The notes beneath the pieces were generated by a model. That model ran no database searches. It saw nothing but the letters and a program-made list of their open reading frames with translations, and was not told the origin of the DNA. A stretch of 26,418 nucleotides of DNA, from positions 1-26,418 of the forward strand of contig JAYKXP010000325.1 in the NCBI GenBank assembly GCA_037176845.1. The letters are read 5' to 3'. This document shows, piece after piece, positions 20,857-26,418 of the stretch; within the stretch, counting starts at the first letter, position 1, and the number at the start of each line of letters is the position of its first letter. The position numbers and the translations under genes are program-made. Origin of the DNA: Paramarasmius palmivorus. Taxonomy: Eukaryota; Basidiomycota; Agaricomycetes; Agaricales; Marasmiaceae.

Positions 20857-22176
20857 ATGATTTTCAATCAGAGCTATCGCTCTTCTCTCTGCAGCTATGA
20901 CTTTGACGGTCCCAGGGCAGGCCTCTCCCGGTCCCAGCACTGGATGCTGGGTCCCTACAGAGCAATGGCCAGCAAGCGCAAGAGATGAATCTAGCGTATC
21001 AGTCACTTACAGTGGGGGATAAGTGCTCTGGTGAGTGTCGGGTGATCGTTGCTGGGATTCCTCCTGACAATACTATAAGTTGGTCAAACTGCCTGCATCG
21101 ATGGTGCGGTCGCAGAATGCACGAGCAACGGCGAATGGAACCTGTCCGTTTGCCAGAAAGGAGAGAGCTGTTTTGCGCTACCTTCTTTGAAAGAATCGGG
21201 GGTTGTCGTATGTCTCCATATTTCTCGCTCCTTGGATAGAAGCCTGACCAGAGTTCATAGAGTACAACTTGCGCGACGGAACAGACTGCCTTGAAAAATC
21301 ATGCAGTCTTGTGGTATGGTCACCATCATACCAGTAAGAAGTCAGCACCATGGCGGTCAGGGAGGTGTCAAGGTCGTGACCATCGCTCACGATAACGCCT
21401 ACACCACTACCACTACCAGCAGCAGTTCCACCCACCACGCAGTCATCGACACGCCGACAGAAACCGCAATGCCCACACCACCACCACTACGCAAGGACAC
21501 CATACTGTCACCGTGACCGTTGGGGAAATCACCGTAGAGACTACAACCACACTCTCCCCGGAACAGGCATCGAGCGTCTTGTCCAGCATTTTGAAAGATG
21601 CTGTTACGGTTTATACGAGTGCTACGACTACCACTTCGTCAGCTGATTGCACAACCACTTCCAGTTCAGCGTCTACTACGAGCATGATGGGACATGCCAC
21701 GAGCACAAGGCCTCCGAGTCGACGAGTGCTGCATACGCCAACCTAGTTCATCAGCCGCACATCAGTCTAGCAGCACCCCGTGCACCACATCCACGTCCTC
21801 TACTTCGATGAACCACGACTCGACTAGCACTATGGGCTCCATGACGCAAGAGTCCAGTGCGATGAACAGTCAAACCGCTACTGCCAGCACAATGTCGATG
21901 TCGACCTCTTTATCTTCTGCGTCAGAATCGGCATCTACCGCGCCAGCTTCATCAGCGGCATCTTCTTCCAGTTCTCCCTCGTCACCAGCCAGCGGCGCAA
22001 TCATCAACGTGCAGCTGACAACCATCCCGGCTTCCGCTGTTGCTACTGCCACTGCTGGTTCAAATAGCACAAGTGCTACGCCTACTGTGAATGGAGCCGC
22101 TTCAAAGCCCTCTGAGTCCGGGCCTGCGGTCGTATCGATCACGTTGACGACTGTGCCAGCTACGCCCACAGCGTAA
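20857..22176 (+). pseudogene. CBM19-like Ser/Thr-rich secreted protein, frame-broken
   Basis: The first ATG (20857) reads out of frame; one base fewer would give a signal peptide continuing into RAIALLSAAMTLTVPGQAS. An in-frame ATG at 20897 lacks the signal. A second break lies at a run of five G (21014-21018), after which the frame gives GDKCS, an intron, then VGQTACIDGAVAECTSNGEW and NLSVCQKGESCFALPSLK. This Cys-spaced block ending in CFALP resembles the CBM19 chitin-binding family as seen in basidiomycete secreted proteins. A third break lies at five A (21294-21298), before IMQSCGMV. The rest is a long Ser/Thr-rich stalk, with frame changes near 21470 and 21700-21750, ending ITLTTVPATPTA at 22176. 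Such stalks are normally O-glycosylated cell-wall linkers. The protein would be secreted or wall-attached and bind chitin. Either a decayed gene or one with several homopolymer errors. Confidence 0.7.
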
Positions 22177-22716
22177 AGCAATAAACAAGTTGGGTGCAGG
22201 AGTTTTTGGTTTTAAAGGACTGTTCATAATCATTTGTGTATATGTTGTACATCCATGGACTGCTTTCTGTTGTGTTTTTGTCGCTCGCTCGTTCGTTCTG
22301 TACATTCTTTTGCTTTCCGAATTGTCGTAGCGTGTACCTGTGGCGGGGTATTTAGTGCGCAAATCAAGCCTTTCTTGCAGTTGCCTGTTCGATAAATCCA
22401 ACGAAATCAATTGCATTGCAGAGAACGATGTAACTTTCACCACTATCTAGAAATCCATCATAGCCCCCAATGAGAGCATAGTGTTGCTAGCGAAAGCGAA
22501 GTAGGTCCATCTACGACATGCTTGACCCCCTCTTCCACCAAATGCGCGTAAGAGGGTTCTCAAGAATGTCGAGCACTGTAAGTTGAAGGAGAAAAAAATG
22601 CGTGCGTGGATTGCTTTATAATGCCCTGCGTGTGAACGTACGCGTGACTTTGTTGATTCCGCAAAATCCGGCACGCGTCGACGCGCTTGGCTCATCATCA
22701 CACTTCCATCATCCTC
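22177..22716. other. Intergenic region with putative promoter of the long PARP-finger gene
   Basis: 3' flank of the CBM19-like gene followed by the upstream region of the next gene. CTTTATAATGC at about 22614-22624 is a TATA-like element roughly 95 bases before the ATG at 22717. A CGCTCGCTCGTTCGTTC stretch near 22282-22298 is a small 4-base repeat. No gene was recognised. Confidence 0.45.
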
Positions 22717-24945
22717 ATGCCAGACACAGAAACAGAGTCAGTCAACGCAAAAGCTGGGGGCAAGAGCAAAAAAGAGGCGAAGCCATTCCCGGAGCCTCCG
22801 TTTTTGATAGACTACGCACCGACAGCAAGGGGGAAATGTAAAGGTGAGTCTTTCGCATTCTCATTCGAAGGAAGATTAGACGAATGATAACAATTGTAGA
22901 ATGTTGTACGTGCATTGCTTTCCTATGCAAGTTCGCCTCATTCAAGATTTATTTTCGAACGGACTATCAGTAACAAGCATTGAGAAGGACGTGTTGCGCT
23001 TTGCAATTGCGAAATCGTTCCGTGGACATTGGCACTACGAACTCAGGCATTGGGGATGTGCTACGCCAGAGCAAATCAAAGCTATCAATGATCACGAATC
23101 GGAATCTGATGTGAAGGTTCTGGGTATGGAGAAATTGAAGACCGAAGACCAAGATCGCGCAAAGAAGGCGTTGAAAAAGGGACATGTAGACGAGAAGGAC
23201 GCCGAGGCGCAGAAAGAGAAAAGTGAGGTGGCTCGGGAGAAAGAGGGGGAACAGAAGGAGAAGGCAAAAGGAAAGGCAGAGCAAAAGAGGAAGGCGACAG
23301 ACGAGGACACCCGTGAGCTCTGGCATACATACCCATGCCTACTTTACTGATACAGGTAACAGACAATGAACCCAAGGCAAAAGTGCGTCTTGCTCGCCGA
23401 ACTGGTGAACACGCTATTTACTGTTCTGGTAGAAAAAGAAGACGAAAGATACGGAGGAACCGGAAAGTCCCAAGAAGGTACATGCCACATCGTACATCTC
23501 CGCTCCCGTCAACTCTTCACGCAATCGTTACAGAAATCCAAAGCAAAGGAACAGAAGGCAAAGGAAGCCGAACAAGAACATAAAGAGGAGAAAGTACTAG
23601 GAGAGCTACACGTCTATGTTTGGCGCTAATGCTAGTTAACAGATCGCAAAGAGAGTTGCCCCTCCAGCATCGCAGATAGAGGACGAGACAGTGCCGGATA
23701 GTGAAGAGGAACGGGAGGTTACTATCAAAGTTCGTTTCGTTTATGGGGTCTGACTGGCAGTGTTCTGACTTACATGCAGAAGTACAAGTCGGATGAGAAG
23801 AGCCCCAAGGTACGGGGTTGTCTCGGTCTTTTTGGCGTTCGCTGACCGTCCAACTCTTACTAGAAAGACAAATCCAAGAAATCATCCAAGAAAAAGGATG
23901 ATTCCGCTATGGTACGCTACAGGTTCTATTCTCTTCCCACATGGTGCTCATCAGTTGTAGGATATCGACTGGCCTCTCACACCTCCACGTTCAGATAAAG
24001 ATCCAAACAACAAACGCAAAGAGGCGAAAGATAAGGTATGTTTCTGGTGTTTCCGTCATATTTTCGAAAGATTGAGGTAGGTACAGAAACAAAAATCTCC
24101 CAAAAAGAAGGCGGTCAATGAAGAGGAGGAAGATGAGGATATTAACGAGGTCAACGACCTGATACGAAACGTCCTTTCGCTGGACAAGCTACCTGATAAG
24201 AAGACGAAAGCGGCAGAAGTAGAGTCAGAGGACGAAGAAGCATTGGCTACGAAGGCCAAGGTACGTTCTGTCACCTGTAGAGTTGTCGAGTGTTTCCAAA
24301 TCATCGTGAAAGGCTACTGGGAAGAACGCGTCTTCGGTCAAGGATGAATCAAAGGCAAAGGTATGACCCCATACGATCGGACTGTTCCACGGCCTTGACG
24401 ATGAATTTTGGTTACTGCAGGCAGCATCGACATCTAAAAAAGATTCAGTTGAAGCGCCATCAAAAGCGACCAAAGGCAAAGGTTAATGTCTATCACTCTT
24501 AATCATTGACAATGACAACCTGTAAAACATATTCACGTGCGCTACCAGGCCGAACTGCAGAAAAGAAACCAAGGGCACCGAGAAATCTTCATCTATGAAG
24601 AAGCCCGAACCAGCACATCTGCTTCCATGCCCCCCGACCCCTGCCCATAACTCCGCCACCCCCGTATACGTCGACATTACCAAAATCGCACCACTCCTTC
24701 ATTCGTCACACCATACATCGCCACGACCTAGTGCAAAACTCCCGCCAAAGCTCCCTTTATCCGTGTTTTGCAAGCGGTACGACTTGTCAAATAGTTTGCA
24801 GCAAAAGCTGAAAGGGATGGAGATCGACGGGCCGCATGTTTCTTCGTCTGATCAGGACGATGCATTGGAAAGCAGGGATTGTCAGTTGGTGAGTTGGGCG
24901 GGGTTGAGAGATGCTGAAGAGAGATGGATGGCGGATAATAGCTAG
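22717..24945 (+). CDS. PARP-type zinc-finger protein, long paralogue, 14 exons
   Basis: Model: 22717-22843, 22900-22905 (microexon), 22971-23312, 23363-23382, 23433-23477, 23534-23593, 23643-23729, 23780-23809, 23864-23911, 23961-24035, 24087-24260, 24313-24360, 24421-24481 and 24566-24945, about 500 residues. After a short polar N-terminus, residues 33-74 form one PARP-type finger: YAPTARGKCKEC, IEKDVLRFA, HYELRHWGC, with ligands C41, C44, H71 and C74. A helical segment (KTEDQDRAKKALKKGHVDEK) follows, matching the one after the finger in the paralogue. Then comes a Lys/Glu-rich, probably disordered linker of roughly 270 residues split over ten small exons, and the C-terminal domain PPKLPLSVFCKRYDLSNSLQ ... 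DAEERWM shared with the gene at 12917-14153. Likely nuclear and DNA-binding; no catalytic PARP domain. The last intron needs an AAAAG acceptor to hold frame, so that junction is less certain. Confidence 0.82.
22900..22905 (+). other. 6-nt microexon carrying zinc ligand C44
   Basis: AATGTT stands between an acceptor (CAATTGTAG) and a consensus donor (GTACGT). Joined to the preceding G and the following TA it encodes E-C-L, making CKEC and keeping the frame into TSIEKDVLRFA. If it is skipped the frame still holds, because the length is a multiple of three, but the second cysteine is lost (KCKVTSIEKD). The alternative of reading on past the six bases runs into stops. Supported by the family consensus C-x2-C and by the paralogue's microexon. 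Confidence 0.7.
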
Positions 24946-25620
24946 AATGTACAAGACACTTATTTCTTGTATTATCGTTTGGATAGTACTGTGTTTGGTT
25001 GTACTATGTATCGTTAGATCTATCCATGTCTTTGATCGACTGGCCAGGATGCTTTGTCTGTAAATGTCTGTTGACAATACTGGGCGCTTAGTGCTTTCCC
25101 CTCCTTGCGTTTCCCATACGCCATCGTTATGAACGACCTTAAACGACCATCCTTATTTCACCGTTATTCTTTGGAGGGGTCACCAGTCACCAACTAGCCA
25201 CTCGGATGCAGAAGAAACAGACTAAAACACCCTCTCGTTGCAATCCAGTATTACGCACGTTCTCTACTTGTCATCCGCATCTTTTCCGTATTTTTTGGCC
25301 TACGCAATACGTCGGCATCCTAACGAAGCACCAGTGGCCATGACTTTATTGATACCTAAGCGGTAGTGCGAGGAAGTGCGATAATAAAAATAGCATATGT
25401 CAACTGCGAAGTCGGTGGTGTCGGAGGGTGTCTTTGCGGGACGTATAAAGTCATCAGAGGCATTACACAATCATCATCATATAAAATATGTACCTCGGCT
25501 TTTAGAGGACGACGCTATAAAGTGTGCAGCTCTCCTTTCCAGCTTCCTTATCCCCCAAAGAGTCACCTTTAATTTTGCCTGCTCTACAACAGGAATAATA
25601 TCTCGACAATCCTGAAACTG
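24946..25620. other. Intergenic region, no gene seen
   Basis: 3' flank of the long PARP-finger gene and unassigned sequence. AACGACC occurs twice at 25131-25150. Three TATA-like sequences (CGTATAAAG near 25442, ATATAAAAT near 25480, GCTATAAAG near 25513) stand in a short stretch, but none leads to a supported gene. Short frames at 25366-25572 and 25397-25615 have no features. Confidence 0.4.
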
Positions 25621-26418
25621 GTGCGAAGTAAAACTGCTCATCGTCGTTTCTCAAGACGATTGGCTGCAACTAAAACCTTGTTATTAGTGGTTACTTGCAT
25701 CATGGACGTGCGGATTACTCTTGAAGAAAGGATATACAGTGCGGGCTGCTGTAAGCCAACGAGTCCCGAGGACAACAGCTCATTATACATACACACCATA
25801 CGGTGTACAACTCCAGCTCTTCCCGTTGGTGACATGCAGAATGTAACCGTTTCGCAGACTCGATTGTCGCATAAAACTCAATATTGTGTTCAAGAGGAAG
25901 GTGTATGGAGAAGCAGTGAAGGGTGTACAACGCATTATACACACGCAACGCAGGTCGGAACTTGAACGCAATTTGAACCAAGGAGGTCCATCCCTATCTC
26001 GCCCTTTTCACGACAACATAACTCCATCTATTACATCCCTCTACAGACATATAAAGAGCATCAGTCAATGGGAGCCCTCGAATCTTTTGCACAGTGCGTT
26101 GACATATGGGATAAGTCACCTCCTCCTGAGATTAACTCGACTGCATAATAATCATGTTCGATTAATCTTCTTTTGAAGCGCGGTCATCCACACCTCAGAG
26201 TTTGGCCTGCGATTATGTCAACATTGAATGGTCCTCAATAGCACAATTCCTACGGCTGTTACGCGTCGGAAAGCCGACTGAACGAGGAACGACAGTGGTG
26301 CGAAGAAAAGGAAAGATTTACCACGCTTAGTCAAGTATGCGGCTTCGAATACCTTTCGGAGAAGGTTGTTGTCGTACATTATAGAATAATGCTCAAGCAT
26401 TGAATGCGGACTTCCTTC
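25621..26418. other. Unassigned right end, possible gene start near 26069
   Basis: The longest plus-strand frame (25621-25965, 114 codons) overlaps a minus-strand frame of similar size and neither shows a domain. ACATATAAAGAGC near 26048 precedes ATG at 26069, which begins a short frame MGALESFAQCVDIWDKSPPP that stops after 26 codons; it could be a first exon of a gene continuing past the window. A minus-strand frame at 26400-26218 (LLRKVFEAAYLTKRG) may be the edge of another gene. Nothing here is strong enough to annotate as a CDS. A small hairpin, ACACC-ATAC-GGTGT, lies at about 25794-25807. Confidence 0.3.

Noticed and set aside
21870..22181. 103-codon minus-strand acidic Ala/Val/Asp-rich frame
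   Set aside because: It is the complement of the Ser/Thr-rich stalk and has no independent features.
22447..22945. Several 60-85 codon frames on both strands upstream of and across the start of the long PARP-finger gene
   Set aside because: No motifs; the finger and its microexon explain the coding signal, and the minus-strand frames mirror the plus-strand exons.
22967..23375. Minus-strand frames of 72-119 codons with hydrophobic, Leu/Phe/Ser-rich composition
   Set aside because: They are the complement of the Lys/Glu-rich exon 3; AAG and GAG codons read backwards give Leu, Phe and Ser and imitate membrane segments.

Overview
The window looks like nuclear DNA of a filamentous basidiomycete, most likely an Agaricomycete. 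Genes are cut into many short exons by introns of about 45-65 bases with GT...AG ends. The protein families are ones expanded in mushroom-forming fungi: tyrosine-kinase-like kinases with an HGDIKGAN catalytic loop, a NACHT-type fragment, a DUF6534-type seven-helix membrane protein, a basidiomycete P450, a secreted CBM19-like Ser/Thr-rich protein and PARP-type zinc-finger proteins. I saw no rRNA, tRNA, CRISPR array or prokaryotic feature.

Layout. 1-8395 is gene-poor and looks decayed: Met-less open stretches near 2428-2718, a disrupted minus-strand gene at 3244-4309, a disrupted Ser/Gln/Pro-rich minus-strand gene with a 15-bp tandem repeat at 5171-5880, and a NACHT-type fragment with an in-frame TGA at 6887-7591. 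8396-10475 is an intact eight-exon protein kinase (+). 10945-12566 is its tail-to-tail paralogue (-), with the N-lobe exons broken by frameshifts and the catalytic-loop and C-lobe exons intact. 12917-14153 is a PARP-finger gene (-). 14602-16704 is a DUF6534-like membrane protein of about 20 exons (-). 16975-17709 is an unidentified three-exon minus-strand reading frame without a visible start. 17912-20232 is a cytochrome P450 (+) that keeps every family motif but has at least two frame breaks. 20857-22176 is a CBM19-like Ser/Thr-rich secreted-type gene (+), also frame-broken. 22717-24945 is a second, longer PARP-finger gene (+) with 14 exons. 24946-26418 holds no gene I can support.

The most interesting structure is the pair of PARP-finger genes. 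In both, an intron cuts the zinc finger at the same codon and phase, just after the first zinc-binding cysteine, and the second cysteine sits on a microexon: 6 nt in one gene, 18 nt in the other. Both proteins also end in the same roughly 65-residue domain, which I cannot name. A conventional gene finder would probably miss both microexons and so report broken fingers.

No pathway or cluster logic ties the genes together. The window reads as an accessory region with local duplications (two kinases, two PARP-finger genes) and much gene decay. Many frame breaks fall at or near short homopolymers, so consensus sequencing error has to be excluded before they are called pseudogenes. All splice models were made by reading frames and paralogue comparison by eye; there is no transcript evidence.
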